From: Spirodela intermedia
Taxonomy: Eukaryota; Streptophyta; Magnoliopsida; Alismatales; Araceae
Assembly (NCBI GenBank): GCA_902729315.2
Contig: LR746264.1
Location: 11,381,878-11,445,877 of the forward strand
Direction: 5' to 3'
DNA length: 64,000 nucleotides
Made by a program: the position numbers and the translations under genes. Position 1 is the stretch's first letter, and every line of letters begins with the position of its first letter. Shown in pieces: positions 1-9,749 of this stretch. The notes under the pieces are model-generated. The model had not been told where the DNA came from. It ran no database searches and saw only the letters and a program-made list of their open reading frames with translations.

Positions 1-181
1 CTTTGGAGCATGGGGCATCTTGGCATAGTGGCGCAGTGCCTTTCAGCACATGCACAGCAAATGTCTCGTAACACATGCACATGTACCCCGGACTTCTCAG
101 GAGGTCACCCATCCGGGACTGACCCCACCAAAGCAGGCTTAACTCTGAAGTTCTAATAGGATATGGTGGCAACTCTCTCAC
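1..181 (-). mobile_element. 5S rRNA-derived element, unit 1 (partial)
   Basis: Minus-strand 5' end of a 5S-derived repeat whose 3' part lies before the window. The 5S-like core spans about 91-172, with the box C region at 97-114 (reverse complement of GGATGGGTGACCTCCTG) and box A-like sequence near 131-144. It matches roughly nucleotides 26-105 of plant 5S rRNA; the first ~25 nt of true 5S are replaced by a short leader. The upstream (right) end runs into telomeric repeats. It is not a functional 5S gene; it is probably a SINE-like element using the 5S internal Pol III promoter. Confidence 0.75.
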
Positions 182-217
182 TTACGAGGGTTAAAGGGTT
201 TAGGGTTTAGGGTTTTT
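182..217 (+). repeat. Interstitial telomeric repeats (TTTAGGG)
   Basis: Three to four TTTAGGG-like units, followed by a short T run. The T run is the complement of an A-tail at the 3' end of the minus-strand U2B'' copy that follows. Confidence 0.85.
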
Positions 218-940
218 TATTTTTAAGCTGAAGAAAATTCTCACGATTCCACTTAGCGAGAGAGAGAGAGAGAGAGAGCTGGTCCTTCAATTCTCTGTGG
301 TGGTTGGGGTTTACTTCTTGGCGTAGGAGATGGCCATGGGATTGTGGGGGTGATCTTGAAGCCCTGGAGAGACTGCATGGCGATGGAGGACTGGACGTCA
401 TCCTCAAATTCAACAAAGGTGATACTGGGCTTGGCGTTGATCATCCGGACCTCCCTAAAGCTGGGGTACTGCTGGAAGAGGATCTGGAGCATCATGCTTG
501 TTGTCTCATGAGGCAGGTTCTGGATGAAGAGGATGTTGTTCAGGGTGGTGACGGCATCTTCAGGTTCAGGCTTCCTTGGAATGCTTGAGAAGCCCCATTA
601 ATCTCAGCATGAGGACCGCCGTCGGCAGCTCAGATTGCTGCACTTCTTTGGCATTCCGCTTCTTTTCAGCTTTTCTTCTTGCTTCTTCCTTTTCTCCTGT
701 GGATTATTTGTGCCTTCCTCCCTAGCAATGCAATCTGACTTCATCTTGGTATACTGTATCCTCATTAGTTTGTCATAAAAGGAAAGTTCTGCATCTGGCG
801 AACTGCAGTACTCGCAGCAGTAAGTTCACTGAATACAACCCATGCTTGACCTCGGAGTTTCTCTATTTTCAGGGCAACAACATCTAAAATCCTTCCATAC
901 TGCAAGAATAGCCCATAAAGGGATCTTTTGCAAGAACAGT
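218..940 (-). pseudogene. U2B''/U1A-type snRNP protein processed pseudogene
   Basis: Reverse-complement reading gives a degraded U2 snRNP B'' (U1A/U2B'' family) protein, which binds U2 snRNA through RRM domains in the spliceosome. The end of RRM1 is read near 760-930 ([11 protein letters not shown]), a basic linker near 620-730, and RRM2 near 320-540 ([30 protein letters not shown]). The family C-terminus ISYAKK is followed by a stop at 311-313. RRM1 to RRM2 is continuous without introns and the 5' third is missing, so this is a 5'-truncated retrocopy. I see single-base frameshifts, for example just after the RRM1 end and at the FKITP segment. A GA run (258-279) and 3' UTR-like sequence precede an A-tract that abuts telomeric repeat. 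Family assignment is firm; the U2B'' versus U1A distinction is less so. Confidence 0.88.
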
Positions 941-1000
941 CTAGGGTTTAGGGTTTATGGCTTTGGGCTTAGGGTTTAGGGTTCAGGGCTTTTTTTTTGG
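941..1000 (+). repeat. Degenerate telomeric repeats with T tract
   Basis: Units TTTAGGG, TTTATGG, CTTTGGG, CTTAGGG and TTCAGGG, then nine or so T. Older or more error-laden than the arrays further right. The T tract is the complement of the A-tail of the next 5S-derived element. Confidence 0.8.
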
Positions 1001-1327
1001 ATAACTGTCTTGGGCCAAACTTCTCAGGAGGTCACCCATCCCGTACTTCACACGTCCAAGCACTTTGGTGCCTCTCAGGCACATTCTTTGGAGATAGATG
1101 CCATTTGCACTTCTCGACATCGTGGCTGGGGGCGTCTTTGGTGCCTCTCAGCGCAGCACGATTATGCAGCGATGCCTTTCAGCACATGCACAGCAAGCAT
1201 CTCTGCAACGCATGCACACATACCCAGGGACTTCTCAGGAGGTCACCCATCCAGGGACTGCTCCCACCCGAGCACGTTTAACTTCGGAGTTCTTATGGGA
1301 TCCGGTGGCAACTCTCCCACAAAGGAG
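1001..1327 (-). mobile_element. 5S rRNA-derived element, unit 2 (internally deleted)
   Basis: Short copy. The 3' module (about 1,005-1,104) resembles the second half of 5S rRNA including box C. The 5' module (about 1,228-1,312) is the better 5S match, with box C at 1,234-1,252 and box A near 1,271-1,283. The body between them is about 200 bp shorter than in units 3 and 4. It is flanked on both sides by telomeric repeats. Confidence 0.75.
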
Positions 1328-1377
1328 GGTTGGGTTTTAGGGTTTAGGGTTTAGGTTTTTATTTTTATTTTTATTGA
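1328..1377 (+). repeat. Telomeric repeats plus T/A-rich tract
   Basis: About three TTTAGGG units followed by a TTTTTATTTTTATTT tract, the complement of the A-rich tail of unit 3. Confidence 0.8.
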
Positions 1378-1890
1378 TAACTGTCTTGGGCTGAACTTCT
1401 CAGGAGGTCACCCATTCTGATACTTCACACGCCCAAGCACTTTGGTGCCTCTCAGGCACATTCTTTGGAGATAGATGCCACTTGCGCCTCGACATCGTGG
1501 CAGGGGTGCCTCTCGGCACATTCTTTGGAGCTGGGGCATCTTGGCATGGTGAGATGGATGCCACATATATGCCTCTCAGCACGTTCTTCGCTGGGGTGTC
1601 TTGGCATAGTGAGATGGATGCCACATATACCTTTTGGCATGGTGGCAAGGGTGCCTCTCGGCACGTTCTTCGATGCTCAAGGTATCTTGGCATGGTGATG
1701 GAGGGTTCATAACACGTGCTGGGCAGCACAATCATGCAGCGGTGCCTTGCAGCACATGCACACCAAGTGTCTCGCAACGCATGCACACATACCTGGGGAC
1801 TTCCCAAGGAGGTCACCCATCCAAGGATGGCTCCCACCCGAGTACGCTTAACTCCGGAGTTCTTATGGGATCTGGTGGCAACTCTCCCAC
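1378..1890 (-). mobile_element. 5S rRNA-derived element, unit 3 (near complete)
   Basis: About 510 bp. On the minus strand: a 5S-like 5' module (about 1,797-1,885; box A 1,841-1,853, box C 1,803-1,822), a body with imperfect ~70-bp repeats that share GAGAGGCA and CTCACTATGCCAAGA words, and a second more diverged 5S-like module (about 1,388-1,476), ending in an A-rich tail. Two 5S-like modules in the same orientation could mean a dimeric 5S-derived SINE, or a Cassandra-type TRIM whose two LTRs carry 5S. The modules are too unlike each other to be ordinary LTRs, so I favour the SINE reading. Confidence 0.75.
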
Positions 1891-1920
1891 TAAAGGGTTT
1901 AGGGTTTAGGGTTTTTTTAT
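1891..1920 (+). repeat. Telomeric repeats plus T tract
   Basis: Two to three TTTAGGG units and a T run between 5S-derived units 3 and 4. Confidence 0.8.
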
Positions 1921-2448
1921 ATTTGTCTTGGGCTAAACTTCTCAGGGCGTCACCCATCGTGATACTTCACACGCCCAAGCACTTTGGTGCCTCTCGGCAC
2001 ATTCTTTTAGAGATAGATGCCACTTGCCTCTCGACATGCAGGGGTGCCTCTCGGCACATTCTTTGGAGCTGGGGCATCTTGGCATGGTGAGATGGATGCC
2101 ACATATATGCCTCTCGGCGTGGTGGCAGGGTGCCTCTCGCTTAGGGCGTCTTGGCATAGTGAGATGGATGCCACATATGTCTCGGCATGGTGGCAGGATG
2201 GCCTCTCAGCACATTCTTGAGTTGGGAGCATCTTGGCATGGTGACGAAGGGGTTCATAACACGTGCTGGGCAGCACGATCATGCAGCGGTGCCTTTCAGC
2301 ACATGCACAGTAAGCGTCTTGCAACGCATGCACACGGCGCATGCACACGCACTGGGGACTTCCCAGGAGGTCACCCATCAAGGATTGCTCCCACCCGAGC
2401 ACGCTTAACTCCGGAGTTTTTATGGGATCCGGTGGCAACTCTCCCACT
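1921..2448 (-). mobile_element. 5S rRNA-derived element, unit 4
   Basis: Same layout as unit 3: 5S-like 5' module about 2,355-2,440 (box A 2,398-2,410; box C 2,362-2,379), repeated body, and a diverged 3' module about 1,930-2,022. Between 5S nucleotides ~26 and ~105 the match is close, with CCGGATCCCAT and GTTAAGCGTGCTCGGG intact, so the internal promoter could still bind TFIIIA. The distal sequence is not 5S. Confidence 0.77.
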
Positions 2449-2501
2449 AAGGGGGTTTTTAGGGTTTAGGGTTTAGAATTTAGGGTTAAGGGTTTTTTTT
2501 T
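2449..2501 (+). repeat. Telomeric repeats plus T tract
   Basis: About five TTTAGGG-like units with variants (TTTAGAA, TTAAGGG), then a T run preceding minus-strand element C. Confidence 0.85.
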
Positions 2502-2880
2502 TGGATGAAGAAATTTGATTGAGTGATAAAAGTTTGACTTCATTCTGAGGTTACATAAGTGGGATCTCATTCGCACAAAGGGCGAGGATGACATGGAGGG
2601 TGAAAGACCTCTTTTTTAGAGGGATGTGATAATACTAGAGATAGACTCAGTTAAGCTCATCATATTTGAAGAAACTGGTTGATCTGCATTTGGGCTGAAA
2701 GAGCCTTTGAGTTCATGAAGTTGGAATATCGGTTGATAGTAGTAGGGCGTGTAAACCTCCATGTTGTGCACCATGAGGAGGTGTTCTTGCAAGACAAGAT
2801 TTTTTGCAGTAAGTGGTTCTAAGAAAGAAATAAAATGATATAAAGTGGTGAGAAAAGAGTTGTTATGACAGAAAGGCAAC
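2502..2880 (-). mobile_element. Element C fragment (LINE 3' UTR-like, 5' truncated)
   Basis: Near copy of 31,008-31,390, reverse complement of about 40,575-40,959. The minus strand ends in an A-tract against telomeric repeat. No protein coding is visible. The position, tail and truncation suggest the 3' end of a third LINE family. It ends abruptly against the 5' end of plus-strand LINE-A copy A1, head to head and without telomeric repeat between. Confidence 0.6.
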
Positions 2881-3937
2881 TTTTACATAACCGCATTTGC
2901 TGAACTTTTTCTCTCTCCTCGCGAGCTTCTCTCTCCTCATGATCAGTGCAAATGGTGAGATCTCCTTCGTGTGACCTCAAATCGTGCTGAAACCTTTTCC
3001 ATTTGATTCGAAGGCCGACAACTATCGGTTTCGAGCTATTATGCATCAAAACGCTGGATTAAAGCCTTTGTTTCGCAATTTCCTCATCGCGAAGGTAAAC
3101 TTCCGAGTTTTCACTCTAAAGGTAATATCTTTCTATTGACTCGGTGAAATTTCATTATTTTTAGTTCAATAGAATCGTATTTGCCTTGTTTACCATTTTC
3201 TCTTCTATATCATTTTTATTTGATGCTTAGCTGATGAGTAGCTCACAGATTTCATTGGGTGACCTCCGCCCGGATGAAAACTTCGCGCGAAGAACAAAAG
3301 GCCAACACGTGGCGTAATGGCCTCCTATCCTCACCTTCTCTCTCGGTTGATGTGACCGAGGAGGCGGCCGTAAATGAGCTGAGCGGTCGAACCACGGACG
3401 TCCGTGATTCGACATCAGCTGGCGTCTTCCGAGGCCGAATCGGAGGGACAGCGGACGCCGTCCACTCTCCCTCCGAGAATGAGGCGGCGGCGAAGAGGCC
3501 CCTCGATCCAACCATTGATCATATGATCAATGGTCAGAATCGATCAGCTATAAAGGCCTCAACAGCCGCGAGGCTCCGCCGGACGATCCATAACGAACTT
3601 GCCAATGCTCGCTGGGATCGCTCCGACGCCATCAACGCCGGACACCACGGATGATGGCTCGCCATCATGGGCGAAGCCCCGCCAATGGGACTGCGGTAGC
3701 GGCTGGCGAGCCTCGGCAAGGTGGCTAGAGCTGAGCCGCCCGGTAGCGCCATCTGAGGCCGCTTTAGCCCAGGTCATGCCGCCCAGCCCATCGAGGCTGC
3801 GCCGGCTCAAGACGACCGGCCCAGGCCGAGAGCAGCCAGCCAGCTCGGCGGTCCACTCTGCCGTAGGGGGCAAGAGCTGCGACAAAAAGAAGATAGGGCG
3901 CCGACTTTTACGTCCACCCTTGATCACGTCCTCTAGG

Positions 3938-3942
3938 CCTAC
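3938..3942. repeat. Target-site duplication CCTAC (left copy)
   Basis: CCTAC immediately precedes the terminal TG of the LTR element and is repeated at 11,045-11,049 after its terminal CA. Confidence 0.9.
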
Positions 3943-5505
3943 TGACGTGACTTAGTCGTTGTATATTAAATCACGCAAATCTAAAATTTATTAAACTAGA
4001 AAATACGAATTTTCGGATATTTAAAAGTATTTATAAATAAATATATCAATTATAATTCAATAAAAGTTCCAAAAATAGTGGTAATTTCCCAGGTCGATCA
4101 CAGGGATGTAATATAATATTTTGTAATTATTCAGAGTTTTTCTCAATGAATACGATTTTCTATGAATTTTATACTAGGAAATGAAAAGGAAATATATTTA
4201 AAATTCACGAAAATAAAGAGGAAATAAGGTGCGGACGACAAGATGGCGTCAGCTTAACGCTAATCGGGTGGAAACAGAGTTCCGCTGGCGATTCTTATGT
4301 AGCGATTACGGATGATTTAATTAATCAAATTAAGATCGTAAAAGCGGAAGAATCGTAATTGAGCGAAGTATAGTTTGGTAAATTAAAATCACAAAATTAT
4401 CACTAAATGAAGTGTAAATTAAATTGAAAGCAGGAAAACAGAGTTCGGCGCGATCGTCGGTGATGCACTAGAATCTGGCGTTGGGAGGATCGCGCGTGCG
4501 GTCCACGACCTCGAAGGCTCTCTTTGGACAAAGGCGGCGTGGGCAATCTCTAGATCTTCTCGCGAAGTCTAGAGATCAATGAAGTGGGTCGTCGAATCGT
4601 CTCCAGCGGCTGTCACCCGGCGAAAACGGTGACTTTGCGGCTCTTTGGCGGCTGTCACCCGGCAGAGAGGAGCTGGATGGAGGTGAGGCGTGTTAGGGAG
4701 TTTCATCCTCAGGTCCGCGCAGCAAGAGGAGGCTCTTCATCGCATCTGTACGCTCGGGAGGTGGCGACTGGTCTCCGGCGGATCGTCCTCTTCCCGACGA
4801 CGGCTTGTTCGTCAATCAATCGGAGATGATTTACTCGATGGATTGCGATCCTTTTATCGCGAATCATTCAGAAATTTTAGTAGCAATACTCGCGAATCGC
4901 GTTGGCGAGATTTTCGCCGATGATCCAGCGATTCGGTTGCTTAATCCTTCACCGCGATCTGCAGGAAAGTCGCGATAATCGATTAAAATATATGAATTTT
5001 GACTCTAGGAGGATTGAACCCACGGCGGTCGCCGCCTGAACAAGGTGTGGCGCGGGTTTAGTCCCACATCGGTTGTGCGGATTATTGGACGAATATATAG
5101 TAAAGTTAGCTTTCTAGGCAAAGTCCTCTCGTGTATGCGACCACTCCTTGCCCCACAACTAGCTGACCACCGTGGCGTGGAAGGGGAGTGGCGCACGTGC
5201 CCCTATTGATCCAAGCGCTCGAGCCCCTGCTCGCGGCTACTCTCAACTGCGCTTCCAACCCGCTTGGCTGGCTGGCGGCGGGTCCCTCCATTTTGCAATA
5301 TTTTTATTTTTATTTCTTGTTCTTCATTTATCTCAAAACTAAGACTGTAAAAATCGTGTAAAATCACATAATTACCTAAAATTCACGTTAATCAACTGAA
5401 AACCACTTTTCATGCTTTAACACAAATATAAGTCTATTTATCATGAGTTAAGGCTAAAACTATATTATTTACTAATTATTAACTCATGATAATGAAGACT
5501 TATCA
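3943..5505 (-). repeat. 3' LTR of gypsy-type element
   Basis: 1,563 bp ending TG/CA. It is collinear with 9,760-11,044 over about 1.28 kb (4,230-5,505), with small indels. The outer 290 bp (3,943-4,230, AT-rich) have no clear partner in the other LTR. An inverted repeat (TCATGAGTTAA / TTAACTCATGA) lies at about 5,441-5,489, just inside the LTR start as read on the element's strand. Confidence 0.85.
5061..5100 (+). promoter_or_regulatory. USE plus TATA, snRNA-type promoter-like site in LTR
   Basis: GTCCCACATCG at 5,061-5,071 matches the plant snRNA upstream sequence element (RTCCCACATCG). TATATAG follows at 5,094-5,100 with 22 bp between, near the spacing used by plant Pol III snRNA promoters (U6 type). 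A T-rich run starts near 5,303, about 190 bp on. It is antisense to the element. Many plant LTRs carry TCCCACATCG, so this may be an ordinary LTR motif. Confidence 0.45.
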
Positions 5506-5516
5506 CACCCCAACTT
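5506..5516 (-). other. Polypurine tract of LTR element
   Basis: Minus strand reads AAGTTGGGGTG directly before the TG of the 3' LTR, the expected position of the plus-strand primer. This fixes the element's orientation independently of gag. Confidence 0.75.
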
Positions 5517-7750
5517 AAATCATTGCTAGTCCCTTAGCAATGGAATTACGAAAATAAAATTTACAAATCTCAAACATCATATTTCAATACAAAAAGAAAT
5601 ATAATTAGAAATGATGCACCTTTCAACACTTTGGATTCTTATATCAAGTATTTAAGAATGATGTCAAGCACTTAAATGTTTAAACACTCCTTGGAATAAC
5701 AATCTAGACTTCACTTCTTCTATTCACATCTTTATCACATCTTCACTCATAGATGTATTTACAAGATGTTCCAATTATCAATACTCATCCAAGAATAATA
5801 TTGATCTTACATTTCTCTTTTCTATGACTTGATTTTTGAAGTTTGCACTATATTTCTTCCTTCTTTTTTTTTATATATATAGTGGATAAGTAGCTTTTCC
5901 TGTAGACAAATTTTGACAATAAGAATGATGTCTCACACCCTCCATGTGTACTCTTCATTTTCAGGGCTTTCACTTTATCCACTTATTTTTCAGCAAGTGT
6001 TTTTCTATGCACGATTTTCGACAATTAGAATGATGTCTCACACCCTCCATGTGTACTCTTCGTTTCTATATTTTTCACATTGCTCTCTCTTTTCTTTTCT
6101 TTTTTTTGAAATAAGTGATTTCTCCTCACAAGTCCTATAGATCAAGGTGCAAAATCTCCATTAAACTCAAATGATCAATCAAATTTTCACATCAAGTAAA
6201 TATTATCCATCAAGATCATGAAGTGAAAATCTGTAAAATCAAATCCATGTTATCTATCATGTATCCAAGGAGTATTCCAACATTTCATGCTACTAGATCA
6301 TTCTTTTGACTCAATAATAATCTTCCTAGTATCTTTTGGTATCAATCAATCTAATTGATTTAATTTTTCATGCATGCAATATGATGTAAGGAATTTGTAA
6401 ATTAGATAGTTCTGATAGTTCTGTTTTCTGTTTTCAGTTCTATTTTAGCAGTAATAAATTTGTCAAAAATAAATCAAAACTATCTTCTTTATAGCTGTAA
6501 TTTCGAATTTCAGTAATATATGTCTAGGGATTGAAATGTGAGAAAAGGGTCTCTATAATTTCAAATTTCGGGTTGTTTTTTCATCTGCTGTTTTTGATAG
6601 TCTGTTGTTCTGACGAAAACCAGAAAATAGATGTTGTAGTTTTCCGAATTTGGTGATTTTTATTTTTTATTTTTAGTTGCTGTTCTAAGTTGAATAAAAT
6701 GCAAACACATGTTCTTAATCGTCCTACAGCATAAATTAATAATGAATACTTCCCCGACTTAAAAATGACATTGTCCTCAATGACACAAAAATCGAAACAA
6801 AATATGCAAAAATATAATTTTCAAGTAAAGCATGCATATATGCAAAGTTAAGCATTAAAAATATTGTCATAAATGATAAAGCTCTGAAAGACATCACCTC
6901 AACCTCGTTTTAATTTTCCACTTCATCTTACACTCCTCCTCCTGCACTTTTTCGAAAGAAAAACAAACACGAAACAAGTATTGCGAAATTCTAAGAAAAA
7001 CAGAGCTTAAAAGAAATCAAACAAAATGAAATAAAAACCATGGGTTGTCTCCCATGCAGCTGAATTTAATGTCTCCAATTGGACAGCTCTTATATCATAT
7101 AAGCTGATCTATGGCCATCAAAATATATTTGTATCCCAAGGTAAGTTTTATGATATTCTTTTTCAGATTTAGCATAAATTCATATACTTCATATATATAC
7201 CTTGACATACTTTCAGCCAAAACAAAATGGAAATTAACAAAATTTTCCCAAAAATAATATTTCCATTTTGAAAAGAATCTTTCCTTATTTCTATCTTGTT
7301 TTGTTAGGCTCTCATTCATTAATAAATACTTTCTATTAATAAATCATAAAATGTGATCAGGCCGTATAATTTTCAGATTAGCTCTTGCCCAATCTAAAAT
7401 TTTTTCATCTAAATTGGTATCTCTAATTCTTCCACTCACCCATTTCTTAATGTCTTCTTTTATCTGCATAATCTTCCCTGCTCCATTTTATCTTCCATAC
7501 ATATTTGTTCAATTTGCGAGGAGTGAAATATTTCAAGCTTAGAAATAATTCTAATGGGCTGTGGGTTTTGAAGGATGGAAGGATTGTCTTCTTTAATCTC
7601 AGATCTAATGAATTCAGTAAAATTCAAATTTTCTCCTCCAAAATTATCTCTATATTCATATCTATTATTTCTCTTGTTCCCATTAGTTGAATCAATTCTT
7701 TTTCTAGCTTTTCATTTCTCAACTCATCAAATTCTTCATCTTCCCAAGAG
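5517..7750 (-). other. AT-rich noncoding interior of LTR element
   Basis: About 2.2 kb between gag and the 3' LTR with only short ORFs. None shows retroviral motifs or other recognisable domains. The sole structure I see is a direct repeat at 5,914-5,956 and 6,020-6,061. Confidence 0.7.
5914..6061. repeat. 42-bp direct repeat inside LTR element
   Basis: About 42 bp starting GACAAT and containing CACCCTCCATGTGTACTCTTC occurs at 5,914-5,956 and 6,020-6,061, offset by 106 bp and differing by about one base. A small tandem duplication in the noncoding interior. Confidence 0.85.
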
Positions 7751-8155
7751 CTATCTTTTTAATTTTGGTATATGATATACATCATCATCCTCACAATCAA
7801 CATCCATGGCTGCAAAATTATAATAAGATTCATTAATTTCGTCTCCTACATCTCCCAAATCAATTGATTTTTCCTCACCTGAAATATATTTTTCTTCATT
7901 TCTGTCCTTACTCCCTTCTACTAAAATTTGGATGATTTTTCTATGATCAGTTGCTGTTTCTTCATCTAAGGGTTCTTTCTCCTCATCATCCTCACTATAT
8001 TCATTCATCAATTGTGAGCAATAAATGATTTTATTCAAATTTTCTACTACTACATTTTTGGCCTTAATATTCTCATTTACTTCTAATGGATCATCAATTT
8101 CTTCTAATAATTGGAAATAAGGATCAGGTAAAATATTCTCACTCAATATATTCAC
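7751..8155 (-). pseudogene. Acidic ORF downstream of gag
   Basis: 134-residue minus-strand ORF, rich in Asp/Glu (EDDEEKEPLDEE), in line with gag and after it. I see no protease motif (D-S/T-G). It is probably the C-terminal part of the gag polyprotein or a remnant linker; not recognised beyond that. Confidence 0.5.
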
Positions 8156-8168
8156 TGTCCTAACATTT

Positions 8169-9424
8169 TCATTTCGTGGATTTTTCTAAATTTATCCAGC
8201 TAGACTCTTCTTGCTGAAATCTTACTGTTGGACAGTTTTCTGAATTTTCTATGGGCTGAGTAGGTAGCTGTCCCTCTTCTCTCTTATTCTCAAGAGCCTC
8301 TATAATTTGTTTCTGATGAAGCATCATCTGATTCATAGTTTGTTGCATCATTTGGCTCATTTGCTGCATCATTTCCATAGCATCAGGTTGGGTTTGAGAG
8401 GGCTGATTTTTCTGAAATCTATTTTCTTGTTTTGGACAAAATTCAGAGTTTGAATTGGGTCTAAGTGCTTCTGGATTTTGAATATTATTTGGGTTTCTCC
8501 ACGAAAAATTATTCCCCAATTAGGATTATAAGAATTAGAAAAATATTCCCAATTTTTACTAAAATCGTGAGGTACTTGCACTTGTTCTTGCCTAGGATGA
8601 TATTGAAATTCAAAATGATCATTTTCACCATCGTAGGACATGTAATATTTGAATTAAATTGAGGGTTAAGAGGCTTTCTAATATTGTCAATAAGTAAATC
8701 AAGTTTTTCTAATCTTTGATTAATCTGATTAACCTCATTTCTAAGTTTAGAATTATCATCATGATGCAATTCATAAATTTCTCTCTTCATTTCCTTGTCA
8801 TATAATTCAAAAGAGGCTTGATCTCTAGAATTTTCACTTAAATTCTCATAAAGACTGTAAATCTCATTAGGAGTTTTCTCCATAAAGCTCCTCCACATAT
8901 AGAATCAACCATATTTCTATGTTGTTCTAATAATCCATCATAAAAATTCTATTGAGCTGCCACTTGGGTATAGCATGATGAGGACACTTTCTAAGTAAAT
9001 CTTTGAATTTTTCTCATGTCTCATGCAAAGTTTCTCCTGGTCTTTGAGAAAAACTCAATATATGTTTTCTCATATTTTGAGTTTTTCCTAAGGGATAAAA
9101 TTTTCGAAGAAAGGCCTATTCTATATCTTTCCAGCTAGTTAATTCTCTATCTAATGTGGATAGCCAATGACTAGCTTTGTCCCTAAGTGTATGAGGGAAT
9201 AATTTCATCTTAATAATTTCTGGTGTAACTTGAGGGAGATTAACTAAATCACAGACCATATGAATTTTTTCTAAGTGTTGATGAGGTTCCTCTAAAGGCA
9301 ATCCATGAAAATTAGGGAGCATTTGAAAAATTCCTGGATTTATTTCGAATTTAATAGTGGGTGCTAATGGGACTCTAATATTAGATGCTCTTTGAAATGA
9401 ATCAGGGATATAATGATTTTTCAT
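8169..9424 (-). pseudogene. Retrotransposon gag (broken)
   Basis: Capsid-type gag of a gypsy-like element, read in pieces. The N-terminal part 9,116-9,424 has NFHGLPLEEPHQHLEK and LFPHTLRDKASHWL. The middle (8,900-9,115) still reads FKDLLRKCPHH but holds two stops, one probably a Trp codon changed to TGA. The C-terminal parts (8,509-8,898, then 8,169-8,640 in two frames) include FMEKTPNEIY, an Asn/Pro-rich stretch with NNFSWRNPNN, and a Met/Gln-rich coiled segment (MMQQMSQMMQQ). I see no zinc knuckle. At least two stops and two frameshifts, so not functional as written. Confidence 0.85.
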
Positions 9425-9749
9425 GCCATAGGATTGTTCTCAGTTTGACCTGTACTTCCTTCAGGATCCATCAAAATTAATTTTTCTTTCGGATTTTTAT
9501 TTTTGAATGAAATAATGAAAGGATTTTCTAGCCTTGGATGCAAGGATCTTCTACCATGCATAAAATCAATAAATTCGAGGGAAAAGTTAGTAACTATTAC
9601 CCTCCTTCAGGATGCTCTAGTCCTTGCCGTGTTTCTTTTCGTTCCTTTTTCTAATAAAAATCGGCAAAAGAAAATAAAACAAGAGTAAAGTTTTTTTTTT
9701 GTGTACTCTAAGAGAAAAATAGAAAAATACTAAATATTATGTAATACAT

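Noticed and set aside
91-172. Functional 5S rRNA genes
   Set aside because: The 5S matches lack the first ~25 and last nucleotides, sit in larger dispersed units with A-tails, and are not in a tandem rDNA array.
304-588. Plus-strand protein of 94 residues
   Set aside because: Shadow of the minus-strand U2B'' retrocopy; only the minus strand shows RRM sequence.
1001-2448. Cassandra-type TRIM with 5S in LTRs
   Set aside because: The two 5S-like modules are too different to be LTR pairs, and I found no TG/CA ends, primer site or target duplication. Kept as an alternative, not as the call.
5001-5030. tRNA-derived B-box (GGTTCAATCC on the minus strand) in the LTR
   Set aside because: A ten-base match with no A-box at a suitable distance and no cloverleaf.
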